NCBI GenBank assembly: GCA_002085205.1
Contig: NATF01000006.1
Coordinates: 1-12,277 of the forward strand
Length of the DNA: 12,277 bases
Source of the DNA: Candidatus Cloacimonas sp. 4484_275
GTDB taxonomy: Bacteria; Cloacimonadota; Cloacimonadia; Cloacimonadales; TCS61
Direction: 5' to 3'
Under the pieces are notes generated by a model, which did no database searches, was not told the DNA's origin, and saw only the letters and a list, made by a program, of their open reading frames with translations. The position numbers and the translations under genes are program-made. Below are positions 1-7,900 of this stretch, piece after piece (within the stretch, counting starts at the first letter, position 1; every line of letters begins with the position of its first letter).

Positions 1-473
1 TCTTTGGAAATGTTCAACGAATTGATAAATAATTCCAGAGCTTTTTCATATTTTCCGGTATCAAAATAAATAATTCCCATGTTGTTCAAACAGGTGGAAA
101 TTCCCTCTTTATCTCCGATTTCCGAATAAATGGTTTTTGCCTTTTCATACATTTCCAAAGCTTTGTCATATTTTTTTTGAGCGCTAAAAATGTTAGCCAT
201 GTTATTGAAATAAGTTCCTTCACCGCTTTTATTTTGTTCCGAATGATAAATCTCGTAAGCGTCCGCATAATATTTTTCGGCTCCCTCATAATTTTTCATA
301 TCGAAATAGATATTTCCGATATTATTGTAAGCGGTGGAAATTCCCGCGTAATCCTTTTGTTGTTCATAGATTAACAGAGATTTGTAATAATAATCGAGTG
401 CTTTATCATAATCGCTGAGAATTTCGTTTACATTGCCGAGAAAATTATAGCTTGTTGCGTTCTTCGTAAACAT
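1..473 (-). CDS. TPR protein, downstream part in shifted frame (runs off window)
   Basis: This is the continuation of the tetratricopeptide protein that begins at 1089, read in a different frame. The reading frame is open from the first ATG at 473-471 to the window edge, about 157 codons, with no stop. It encodes regularly spaced TPR motifs with a strict 40-residue period: the helix-A glycines of FLGNV, NNIGN, NNMAN (Ala in place of Gly) and NNMGI recur every 40 residues, each followed by a YDKAL- or YEKAL-like helix B. The ATG at 473 has no visible ribosome-binding site and lies inside the upstream frame, so it is probably not a true start; this segment is better read as the 3' part of a broken gene. 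The C-terminal partner domain (in such proteins often a kinase, phosphatase, cyclase or DNA-binding domain) lies outside the window and is unknown. Confidence 0.6.
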   Translation of the reverse strand, partial: MFTKNATSYNFLGNVNEILSDYDKALDYYYKSLLIYEQQKDYAGISTAYNNIGNIYFDMKNYEGAEKYYADAYEIYHSEQNKSGEGTYFNNMANIFSAQKKYDKALEMYEKAKTIYSEIGDKEGISTCLNNMGIIYFDTGKYEKALELFINSLNISK

Positions 474-1089
474 TACCGGCAAGCAAAAAAGCATCGGCAA
501 TCCTCGATTTAAATCTACTTCCTTTCAAAAGATTAAGATTTTCAAGAGCATATTTCAAAGCGTTTTCGTTATCGTTCAAGACATCATAATTGCGAATAAT
601 GTAGCTGTACACATAACTTTGCTGAAGCGTATCTTTTACTTCGCGATAAAGTTTCAGAGCATCCAATAAATAATTCAGCGATTTCTCGTTTTCATAATTT
701 TCAGAGAGCATAATTCCGTAATCTTTTTTTGCTCGGGCGATTCCTTGCGCAACATTGTTTTTCTCCGCCAATTCTATTGCCGAAAAATAATATTTTCTTG
801 CCGAAGCGGTATCATTTTCAACTTCTTTGGCAACAGCAATATTTATGAGTGCATTTATCTGTTCGGGGAAATTTTTTTCTTTTTTTGCCAATTCATAAGC
901 ATCTTCAGCATACTTAATACTTTTTTGCGGATTTAATTCCCAAAATTCGTGTGACAATTGATTCAAAATAGTAATTCTGTTGGAACCGGATGCCTTGAAA
1001 AGCGCATTTTGGAGACTATCAATTCTTGAATTATACGAGAACAAAACATGACCAAACAGTAGGAAAATTAAAATTAGAGTTTTTTTCAT
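445..1089 (-). CDS. secreted TPR protein, N-terminal part, ends at a frame break
   Basis: The 214-residue product begins with a lysine pair and a hydrophobic stretch (about residues 3-18, ending HVLFS), which looks like a signal peptide or N-terminal anchor, so the protein is probably periplasmic or membrane-bound. From about residue 74 it is built of TPR units of exactly 40 residues (74-113, 114-153, 154-193, then a fourth cut short after GNVYEERN). TPR arrays are protein-interaction scaffolds; in FCB-type bacteria this architecture is common as the sensor half of signalling proteins, but no effector domain is visible here. The start is well supported by GGAGG at 1098-1094, four nt before the ATG. 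It follows uvrC by 45 nt, so co-transcription is likely. The stop at 447-445 is premature: the repeat array resumes in another frame (473 to 1). Either a damaged gene or a sequencing/assembly error. Confidence 0.8.
   Translation of the reverse strand: MKKTLILIFLLFGHVLFSYNSRIDSLQNALFKASGSNRITILNQLSHEFWELNPQKSIKYAEDAYELAKKEKNFPEQINALINIAVAKEVENDTASARKYYFSAIELAEKNNVAQGIARAKKDYGIMLSENYENEKSLNYLLDALKLYREVKDTLQQSYVYSYIIRNYDVLNDNENALKYALENLNLLKGSRFKSRIADAFLLAGNVYEERNKL
448..477 (-). other. frameshift/deletion junction in the TPR gene
   Basis: The helix-A glycine of the last repeat in the first frame is codon 477-475, and the equivalent glycine of the next recognisable repeat in the second frame is codon 437-435. 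These lie 40 nt apart. Every other neighbouring pair in this array is 120 nt apart (40 codons). The missing 80 nt is not a multiple of three, so one 80-nt loss would explain both the missing helix B and the frame change. The spacing is seen directly; the deletion is inferred. Confidence 0.6.
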
Positions 1090-1093
1090 TTTT

Positions 1094-1098
1094 CCTCC
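1094..1098 (-). promoter_or_regulatory. strong ribosome-binding site of the TPR gene
   Basis: GGAGG on the minus strand lies four nt before the ATG at 1089-1087. It is the best Shine-Dalgarno match in the window and fixes the start of the TPR protein. Confidence 0.75.
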
Positions 1099-1134
1099 GA
1101 GTAATATGCGAAAAAAGTTAAAATCTTAGAAATT

Positions 1135-2940
1135 TTAGCAAGATAATTCTGATAATATTTTTTCCGCGAGTTTCCTTCCGATTCCTTTAACGCTCATTAA
1201 ATCGTTGATTTCAGCTTTTTTTATGTTTTTTACCGAACCGAATTCTTTTAGCAAACGAAATTTTGTTTCCGTTCCCACTCCTTTGATTTTATCTAATTCG
1301 CTGGTCAAGGTTCTGGCGCTTCTTCTTTTCCTGTGAAAAGTAATCGCAAATCGATGAGCTTCGTCCCGCAATTTGATGAGTAAACGCAGAGAAGGCGAAG
1401 AATGCGGCAAGACAACCGAATTTGATTTATTCGGCAAAAATATTTCTTCCAATCTTTTTGCCAGCGAAATCATTTCAATGTCCTCAATTCCGGATTTTTT
1501 TAGAATTTCAAAGGCGGAGCTGAGTTGCCCTTTTCCGCCGTCTATCACAATCAAATCCGGTTTTTCCGGTTCCTCGATTTTTTTCAGATAACGAGTTAAA
1601 GTCTCGGCAAGAGACGCAAAATCGTTTTGTCCCGAAACGGTTTTAATAATAAAACGGCGGTAATTTTTTTTCTTCGGTTTTCCGTTTTCAAAGAATACCA
1701 GCGAAGAAACGGTATCGCTTCCTTGAATGGTGGAAATATCAAGACAAATTATTTTTCGCGGAAGTTTTCGCAAACCGAGTTTATCTTTTAGTTCCTTAAT
1801 GGGAAAAATGGTGCGATTGCTTTTGCGAAGATGTTTTAATTTTTGTTCTTCGATAAAATTAAAGGCATTTTCCCGCGCCATTTTTGTGAGCTTTTTCATT
1901 TCGCCGCGCTGCGGAACAACGATTTTATTTTTCAGCCATAAATTCAGAGTAGGAAAATCGCTCGGGATTTCGGAAAGAAAAATCCGGTAAGGAAGAGTTG
2001 ACGACTTTCCGGAATAATATTGTTTCAGAAATGCTTCCGTCAGTTCGGCGACGGATTTTCCTTCCGCATTATCCAAAGCATAAATTTCTTTGTTCAGAAG
2101 TCTTCCCGACAAAATTTTCAAAATTGCCACCGCCGCCTTTTTTCCTTCCTGATAGATTCCGATGACATCTCGGTTTTTGTCGTCCGTGAAATACATATTT
2201 TGTGAAAAAGTAATTTTGCGAATATCGTTGATTCTGTCTCGGATTTTGGCGGCTTCTTCAAATTGCAATTTGGCGGATTTTTGTTTCATTTCCTCTTGCA
2301 GTTGCGCCAAAACTTCTTTGTTTTTGCCTTTCAAAAATCTGATCACATTGAAAATTATTCGTCGATAATCTTCTTCGGAAATTTTGCCGATACACGGAGC
2401 CGGACATTTTCCCATTTGATAGTTCATACAAGCGCGTTTGAAAACCGGTTTGCCGGAGGGAATTTTTCGGTTGCAGGTGCGATGCGGAAATATCCATTCC
2501 AGCATTCTCATCGTTTTGCGAATCGCTTTGACATCGGTGAAAGGTCCGAAATAAGCCGCTCCGTCTCTTTTTTTATCGCGCGTAACTTCAATTTTCGGAA
2601 ACGGTTCTTTCAAAGAAATTTTGATAAAAGGATATTGTTTGTCGTCAATCAGAAAAATATTGTATTTCGGTTTATGTTTTTTTATTAAATTTGCTTCCAA
2701 TAAGAGCGCTTCCACTTCCGTTGTGGTGATGATATAATCGAAATCGTTGATATGAGCGACAAGTTCCATCGTTTTATTATCGGAAGGAGTTCCCGAAAAA
2801 TAGGAACGAACGCGATGTTTCAGGTTTTTTGATTTTCCCACATAAATGATTTTTCCGCTTGAATTTTTCATCAGGTAAACGCCCGGTTTTTCCGGAAGCA
2901 AAGCAAGTTTGTCTTTTATTTTTTGTGAAATTTCTGCCAT
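1135..2940 (-). CDS. uvrC: UvrABC system protein C (excinuclease subunit)
   Basis: UvrC makes the dual incisions on either side of bulky DNA lesions in nucleotide excision repair, acting in the cytoplasm with UvrA and UvrB. The 601-residue product has the full architecture. An N-terminal GIY-YIG nuclease (GVY at 20-22, YVG at 33-35, a catalytic-Glu region around 75-77) makes the 3' cut. Four cysteines (156, 171, 179, 183) match the Fe-S ligand pattern reported for UvrC. A UVR motif lies near 217-245 (QFEEAAKIRD). The RNase H-like nuclease domain has DIS at 401, Asp440, DGG at 467 and the His529/His536 segment, and makes the 5' cut. A tandem helix-hairpin-helix DNA-binding tail (KGVG at 553, KGIG at 585) ends the protein. 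Length is typical and no key residue looks lost. The start codon lies inside the end of murJ (25-nt overlap) without a clear Shine-Dalgarno, suggesting translational coupling. Confidence 0.97.
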   Translation of the reverse strand: MAEISQKIKDKLALLPEKPGVYLMKNSSGKIIYVGKSKNLKHRVRSYFSGTPSDNKTMELVAHINDFDYIITTTEVEALLLEANLIKKHKPKYNIFLIDDKQYPFIKISLKEPFPKIEVTRDKKRDGAAYFGPFTDVKAIRKTMRMLEWIFPHRTCNRKIPSGKPVFKRACMNYQMGKCPAPCIGKISEEDYRRIIFNVIRFLKGKNKEVLAQLQEEMKQKSAKLQFEEAAKIRDRINDIRKITFSQNMYFTDDKNRDVIGIYQEGKKAAVAILKILSGRLLNKEIYALDNAEGKSVAELTEAFLKQYYSGKSSTLPYRIFLSEIPSDFPTLNLWLKNKIVVPQRGEMKKLTKMARENAFNFIEEQKLKHLRKSNRTIFPIKELKDKLGLRKLPRKIICLDISTIQGSDTVSSLVFFENGKPKKKNYRRFIIKTVSGQNDFASLAETLTRYLKKIEEPEKPDLIVIDGGKGQLSSAFEILKKSGIEDIEMISLAKRLEEIFLPNKSNSVVLPHSSPSLRLLIKLRDEAHRFAITFHRKRRSARTLTSELDKIKGVGTETKFRLLKEFGSVKNIKKAEINDLMSVKGIGRKLAEKILSELSC

Positions 2941-4481
2941 AATTTTTGTTTGATTAAAGCCGAATATTCTATTTTTAATATTTGAGAACCGATTACATAA
3001 AAAATGGTGCTTCCCGCAAAAACCGTAATTACTTTTACAACGGAAGCCAAAAAATTCGCAGAAACAAAAAATCGGTTTATAGAGAATATTCCCAAAAACA
3101 GCAACAAGGAAAGCAAACTTATTTTAAAAATATCGCTTCCGACTTTGGGAAATGAAAAATGCGGAATTTTTTTCTTCAGGAATTTTTTTAGAACAAAGAA
3201 TTGAACCATTGCCGAAATCGAAGTAGCCAAAGCCAATCCCGCAAGTTGCATAATTTGCATCAACACAATGTTAAGAATTATATTGAGAACAACTATAAAA
3301 GCGGAAATTTTCACGGGAGTAACCGTATCTTTTTTCGCGTAAAAAATCGGAATCAAAACTCTGTTTAACGCATAAAAAACAAGTCCGAGCGAATAAAAAA
3401 GCAAAGCTTGATAACTCATATTCAAAGAAATCAAATCGAATTTACCGCGCATAAAAAGGATTCTGATTATGTCTTTACCCAAACCTATCATCAAAGCCGT
3501 GAAAGGCAACAACAGAAAACCGAGAAAAATAATCGAAAATTTAAGGTGTTCCGACAGTTCGTTCCATTTTTCCTCGGCGGTTAATTTGGAAAACAAGGGA
3601 AGAACGGCAACTCCCGCCGATACTCCGAAAATTCCGAGAGGAAGTTGCATCAGGCGATTGCCGTAACTGAGAGCCGCAATACTTCCGGAAACCAAAAAAG
3701 AAGCTATTATCAAATCGGCGGCTAAATTTATCTGACGAATTGCCAAACCGACAACTCCCGGCAAAAATTTTTTCCAGACAATTTTCAAATTTTCGTTTCC
3801 GAAATTAAAACTCGGTTTGAAGGAATAACCTATTTTTTTCAAAAGCGGCAAATTAACCGCCGTTTGCATCAAACCGCCGAAAACAACACCGACAGACCAA
3901 ACGGTTATTTCTTCTTCGATAGATGCCGCTTGTTTCAAAAGGACAAAAAATCCCAGAAACGCAATCATGGAAATATTCAAAAAGGCGGAAGATAAACCGG
4001 GAATGAAAAATTTGTCGTGAGAATTCAAAATGGAAATAAGCGTCGAAGACAAACCTATAAAAAAAAGATACGGAAACATAATTCCGGTTAATTTTATCGC
4101 CAAAAGATAGGTTTTTTCGTCAAATCCGGGAGCAAGAATTTTTACGATTATCGGAGCGAAAATTATTCCAAGCAACGATAGCAACATCAACAATAGAGAA
4201 AGAATGGAAAGCATGTTTAAAGCGAATTTGATTTGAGCTTTTCGCCCTTTTTGAAGTCCGACTTCGTTGTAAATCGGAACGAAAGCGGCAGACAAAGCGC
4301 CTTCGCCAAATAATTTTCGCAAAAGATTGGGAATTTGAAAACTAACTTGAAAAGCATCGGCTACATAACTTGTTCCGAAAAAACCGGTCATAAAAATATC
4401 TCTAACCAATCCGAAAATTCTGCTGATAAATACAGCAACAGACATTGAACCGATATTTTTCGCCAGTTTTTTCTTGCTCAT
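2916..4481 (-). CDS. murJ: lipid II flippase MurJ (MviN family)
   Basis: MurJ moves the peptidoglycan precursor lipid II from the inner to the outer face of the cytoplasmic membrane. The protein is strongly hydrophobic throughout, consistent with the 14 membrane helices of the MOP-superfamily fold, and about 521 residues long, normal for the family. Counting from the ATG at 4481, Arg21, Arg27, Asp42 and Arg55 have the same mutual spacing as E. coli Arg18, Arg24, Asp39 and Arg52, and Arg276 in GNRLMQLP corresponds to the central-cavity Arg270. The sequence around FGEGALSAAFVP is a MurJ hallmark. The frame is open back to a TTG at 4514, which would give 532 residues. I prefer the ATG at 4481 because AGGGG lies just upstream and the N-terminus then aligns with the family. 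The gene overlaps uvrC by 25 nt and is preceded by the repeat-rich gap at 4482-4920. Confidence 0.93.
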   Translation of the reverse strand: MSKKKLAKNIGSMSVAVFISRIFGLVRDIFMTGFFGTSYVADAFQVSFQIPNLLRKLFGEGALSAAFVPIYNEVGLQKGRKAQIKFALNMLSILSLLLMLLSLLGIIFAPIIVKILAPGFDEKTYLLAIKLTGIMFPYLFFIGLSSTLISILNSHDKFFIPGLSSAFLNISMIAFLGFFVLLKQAASIEEEITVWSVGVVFGGLMQTAVNLPLLKKIGYSFKPSFNFGNENLKIVWKKFLPGVVGLAIRQINLAADLIIASFLVSGSIAALSYGNRLMQLPLGIFGVSAGVAVLPLFSKLTAEEKWNELSEHLKFSIIFLGFLLLPFTALMIGLGKDIIRILFMRGKFDLISLNMSYQALLFYSLGLVFYALNRVLIPIFYAKKDTVTPVKISAFIVVLNIILNIVLMQIMQLAGLALATSISAMVQFFVLKKFLKKKIPHFSFPKVGSDIFKISLLSLLLFLGIFSINRFFVSANFLASVVKVITVFAGSTIFYVIGSQILKIEYSALIKQKLWQKFHKK

Positions 4482-4586
4482 CGCCCCTACTTTAATCCCG
4501 ATTATCAAAACCAAATTTTAGAATTTCGAATATTGTGTAAATAAAATTAATTGTTTTGTTGAGGTAAATGCGGGCAAAAATATTTT

Positions 4587-4614
4587 GAAGGCGACTATAC
4601 GCATTGTCGCCTTC
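4587..4614. repeat. inverted repeat, 9-bp stem, 10-nt loop
   Basis: GAAGGCGAC (4587-4595) is the exact reverse complement of GTCGCCTTC (4606-4614), around the loop TATACGCATT. On the minus strand it lies about 105 nt before the murJ ATG. It is not followed by a T-run on either strand, so it is not an obvious terminator; it may be a small dispersed repeat or a leader RNA hairpin. Confidence 0.75.
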
Positions 4615-4615
4615 C

Positions 4616-4643
4616 GTAGTGAACAGGCATGCCTGTTCACTAC
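4616..4643. repeat. perfect 28-bp palindrome without spacer
   Basis: The sequence reads GTAGTGAACAGGCA followed immediately by its exact reverse complement, with the centre at GCA|TGC. A 14-bp perfect half-site with no loop is far longer than expected by chance in a 12-kb window. As DNA it could form a cruciform or be a dimeric-protein site; as RNA it would form a hairpin only with a small opened loop. It starts two nt after the preceding hairpin, suggesting modular palindromic repeats inserted side by side. Confidence 0.85.
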
Positions 4644-4670
4644 AATTTGGATTGCATCGACTGCGTTTGA

Positions 4671-4703
4671 AAACTTAACAAGTTTTTTAAACTTGTTAAG
4701 TTT
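4671..4703. repeat. 33-nt hairpin, perfect 15-bp stem, TTT loop
   Basis: AAACTTAACAAGTTT (4671-4685) and AAACTTGTTAAGTTT (4689-4703) are exact reverse complements separated by three T. The stem is A+T-rich and self-similar: each arm itself contains an AACTT/AAGTT inverted pair. It lies between the 28-bp palindrome and repeat copy A. It could act as a symmetric transcription stop for the tamB-like transcript, but lacks a following T-run; a mobile palindromic repeat is at least as likely. Confidence 0.8.
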
Positions 4704-4710
4704 GGCGGTT

Positions 4711-4855
4711 TCGTAAAAAATCGTTTCAAACTTGAAAATGTCATCTTGAGCGGAGACGAAAGATACAACAAAGCAAGTAGTTACAAAATTCTTCGACTAA
4801 GTTTATCTTGAGCGAAGTCGAAAGACTCAGAATGACAATCTCGGACTTTTTACGA
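4711..4855 (+). repeat. 145-bp dispersed repeat, copy A, with terminal inverted repeats
   Basis: This segment matches 10766-10910 in reverse complement over its full 145 bp without gaps. I count 11 mismatches in all, only 4 of them within the central 115 bp (4724-4838). The ends are TCGTAAAAA and TTTTTACGA, a perfect 9-bp terminal inverted repeat, as in miniature inverted-repeat elements. Inside are two related 24-nt units (4741-4764 and 4803-4826, 20 of 24 identical) with the core ATCTTGAGCG, and a 7-bp stem TTCGACT/AGTCGAA. There is no coding capacity. It lies in the 3' flank of the tamB-like gene. The core resembles short GAGCGAAGTCGA-type intergenic repeats I recall from many bacterial genomes, so other copies elsewhere in this genome are likely. 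Confidence 0.88.
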
Positions 4856-4860
4856 GTCCG
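4842..4860. repeat. small hairpin at the edge of copy A
   Basis: CGGACT (4842-4847) pairs with AGTCCG (4855-4860) around a 7-nt loop. It overlaps the terminal inverted repeat of copy A and lies about 60 nt downstream of the tamB-like stop codon on the minus strand. It might contribute to 3'-end formation, but the stem is short and no T-run follows, so I do not call it a terminator. Copy B lacks this pairing because its outer bases differ. Confidence 0.4.
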
Positions 4861-4920
4861 TCAAGTTTACCAACTGTTTCCCAACTTATCGGGACTCACC
4901 GTGACAATGTTTTTTTTATT

Positions 4921-7900
4921 TTACCAAAATTTGAAAGAGCGTTCCAACATAATTTCATATGAATTTTTCTCTTTGAACGGCATGAGGTTAAAACGAAGCG
5001 CCAATTTGAATTTATACGGCAAATCGTAACGCAAAGTAAAACGTTGATAAATGCCGATTTCCGAGGAAATAGCCAAATCTTTCGGTCTTTGAAATTGAAC
5101 TTCATAATCGCAAAGCAGATTTTGGGTGATATATTTTCCCAATTTAACGGTTAAGTTTTCCAAAAATATATCGAATTCGGAATATTCAGGTTGTTCTTCC
5201 GGCAATTCTTCCTCGCTTTTGTTCAAATAGTAGCGAATAAAAAGATTTTGAAAAATATCGGTCTGGATTTGCAAATAATCAAGCAAAAGCCATCTTCTCA
5301 ATTTGTTTTCGAGAGGATAAATAAAAGGTTCGATAATCGCGTTTCCTATTTCCAAACCCGCTTGTTGAATGATTTCGTCCTGAAGCATCGATTTTTTCTG
5401 TGAGACGGAAATGTCGTCCAAACTGCGATTATATTTTAGTTTGGAAAGAATGTCGAGCATATCGTCGTTGGGATCGTCGCTTTCCAAACGGAATTGAAGC
5501 ACTCCCTGCGAATTTTTGTCTTTCGAATTAAAAATGCTCAAAGTTATCAAAGAACCGTCGCCGGTCTTTTTGTAAAAAACTCCGGAAATATTGGCTTCCT
5601 TACGGTTGTGATTGATAAGAATTTGCATAAAATCTTCTTTGAAACGCGCGCCGAACATTTCCAAAGAACCTTCGTCGGAAGTGAACATAGCTTCCGAAAC
5701 AATCAATTTGCCGTTTTGTTTTTCCAAATGAAGATAACCGTCGGGATTTATGAGCAAATCCACCGGATGAGTTACATAATGAACATTTTCTTTCACATCG
5801 AGAATCAAATCGAGGTTAACGGGAAATTCCCCGTGTTCCTTTTTTTCTCCGGAAATATTTTTCATCGAGAACAATTTGAGAATATTATCAATATTCGGCG
5901 GATAAATAATGTTCGCATTGGAAACTTGGATGTTTCCCAAAATATGAACATCATCCAGCGGACCGGTGATAACAAGCTCGTCCGTGTCTCTTCCCGTAAT
6001 TATGCCTTTGGCAACTGAATTTTTGGGAGAATATTTCGGCACATAAATCAAGAGACCTTTTTCGTTCGTGTGAAGATAAATCCTGCCGAAATTCAACATC
6101 GCGATTTTCAAATCCCTCTCGTCGCGGAAAATTTTATTGCGAATATACAGTTTCCCGTCACCCATTCTCAATTTGAATTTGTCGATGTTGAAATCATTGT
6201 TTGTAATGCTGAAAGCAACCGAAATTTTATCTATTTTTTCCGGTTGTTCTTTTAATTTCAGGGAAGCTTTCGACAAAGAAAAATCACAATTGCGAACGAG
6301 CAAACCGTTTTGATTGATTCCAATTTTCAGTTTGCAATCGGTTTGCGATTTACCGCTTTCCAAATAATCGGTTTGTTGGGAAATTATTTTGAGCAAATCG
6401 CCGGAAAAATTCAAGCAAACCGAATTGGTATCGGCGAAATTTTCGCCTCTGAGAAAATTGAAACCGATTGCGCCGTTGCCGGTTAATCGGAAAACATTTT
6501 TCCGAATTGCTTTCAAAACTTCAATTTGCAAAAGATTTTTCTTTTGTCTTGCTTTGATAATGAGAGAATCCGCTTTGAAATTCCCGTATCGAAAATTTTG
6601 CAGATTTGTATTCAGACCGATATTTTCGGAATTTTCTTTAAACCGAAAATCTAGTTCCGAATTTAAAATTCCGCTTAATTCTTTGTCCGCAAAAATGCTT
6701 TCCAATTTGAGACTATCTATTTTTCCGGAAGCGACTATTCGGAGTTCCGGTTTCAGTTTTACGACTCCCTCGAAATCGGCAAATTTTCTAACTTTGTTGG
6801 CAAAGCAAATTTTATCGAAAGTTATTTCCTTGTCATTCCCGCTGAATTCAATCAAAGAATTTAATTCGGAAATTCCGTTGAATTTGAATTTTTCCGCTTT
6901 GATTTTTCCGGATATTTTTCTCTTATTTTTTGAATTATAAGAAATATTTGCACTTAATAAACCTCTGAAATTGTCGGCGGTGTAGTAATCGCTGAAATAT
7001 TTCATATAATCGTTAATTTTAAGATTTTCCGCCCGCAATTGCGCTCCGAAATCAAATGACGGTTTTCGTTTCACCCACAAATCGAAATTTATTTTGTCGT
7101 TCAAAGAAAATACAGCGGTTCTGAGGCTGTCTAAAGTTCCTGTCGCTTTCAATTTGATGGAGAAAGGTTCATAATTGAATTTCGCGTTTTCGGAAACAAG
7201 AAACAGTTCCGAACGATTTTTTTTCAAGTTCAAAACCAGTCCGCTCTCGAAAAGTCCGTCGAATTTTATCAGATTTTTATCAAAAATTCTCAGAGTGGAT
7301 TTTTCAACGATTTTTTCGGGATTTGCTTCCAAAGAAACATTGCCGGAAATCATCGGTAACGAAGTGTGAATTTGCTTCAAATCAAATCTTCTGAATTTGA
7401 TATTCGCTTTCAGATTTTTTGATTTTATGTTTCCGACGGCGAAAAGCGACAAATCTTTCTTCGGATTTTCCAGAGAAATCGTTAAATCCGCACTTTTCAA
7501 TTTTGCGTCGAGACGATAATTTTCCAAAACAACATCGTTGCTTTTCAAACTAATATCGCTTAAATTCAGATTGAGATTTGGAATTTTATTCACGAGAAGG
7601 AAGTCGGAATTCAATTTAGCGGAAATTTCCAGATTGTCTTTTTTCCATTCCAATTTGTCGGAATTAAGGTGAAAACTTAAATTTTTGCCGAGACGATAAT
7701 AACCGTTTCCGTTAAGAGGATTTCCATTCCAAAAGGCTTTTTTCAGTTTCAGAGAAATCTTTTTTTCGTTTAAATTAACAAGCAGAACAATGTTTTTGAG
7801 GTGTTGACCGAAAACCGATATTTTTCGGGAAGAAACTTTTGCCCGAATTTTCGGATTTTTAAGTGAGCCGACAGCCGAAATATCCGCGGAAAAATAACCT

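Larger units (their letters stand above)
4482..4920. other. gene-free stretch packed with palindromes and a dispersed repeat
   Basis: This 439-nt gap between the end of the tamB-like gene and the murJ ATG holds no convincing ORF. From low to high coordinate it contains the murJ leader (about 4482-4586), a 9-bp-stem hairpin, a perfect 28-bp palindrome, a 15-bp-stem hairpin and dispersed-repeat copy A, each listed separately. A weak promoter-like pair for murJ on the minus strand (TTTACA at 4541-4536, TAAAAT at 4520-4515, 15-nt spacer) is possible but has suboptimal spacing. No rho-independent terminator with a clean T-run follows the tamB-like gene on its own strand. Confidence 0.7.

Noticed and set aside
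471..473. ATG at 473 as the start of an independent TPR gene
   Set aside because: No ribosome site is visible and the encoded array continues the same 40-residue repeat series as the upstream frame, so a broken single gene is simpler. I kept the segment as a partial CDS only to record the coding content.
2258..2688. Small open frames on both strands inside uvrC
   Set aside because: The uvrC frame through this region carries the conserved cysteines and UVR motif, so these are out-of-frame shadows.
4482..4514. TTG at 4514 as the murJ start
   Set aside because: It would add 11 residues not expected from the family and lacks a ribosome site. The ATG at 4481 has AGGGG upstream and gives family-consistent residue spacing.
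4711..4855. CRISPR-like array from the repeated 24-nt units
   Set aside because: There are only two imperfect units, 62 nt apart, inside a longer element that is copied whole elsewhere in the window; there is no repeat-spacer series and no cas gene.
4862..4920. T-run near 4910-4917 as a terminator
   Set aside because: The T-run is on the plus strand, where no gene ends. The only preceding stem (TCAC/GTGA) is 4 bp. On the minus strand it reads as an A-run directly after the tamB-like stop.
5494..6940. Plus-strand open frames of 174 and 183 codons antisense to the tamB-like gene
   Set aside because: Composition is shadow-like and Phe-rich, with no family resemblance; the minus-strand frame has a clear TamB-like C-terminus.
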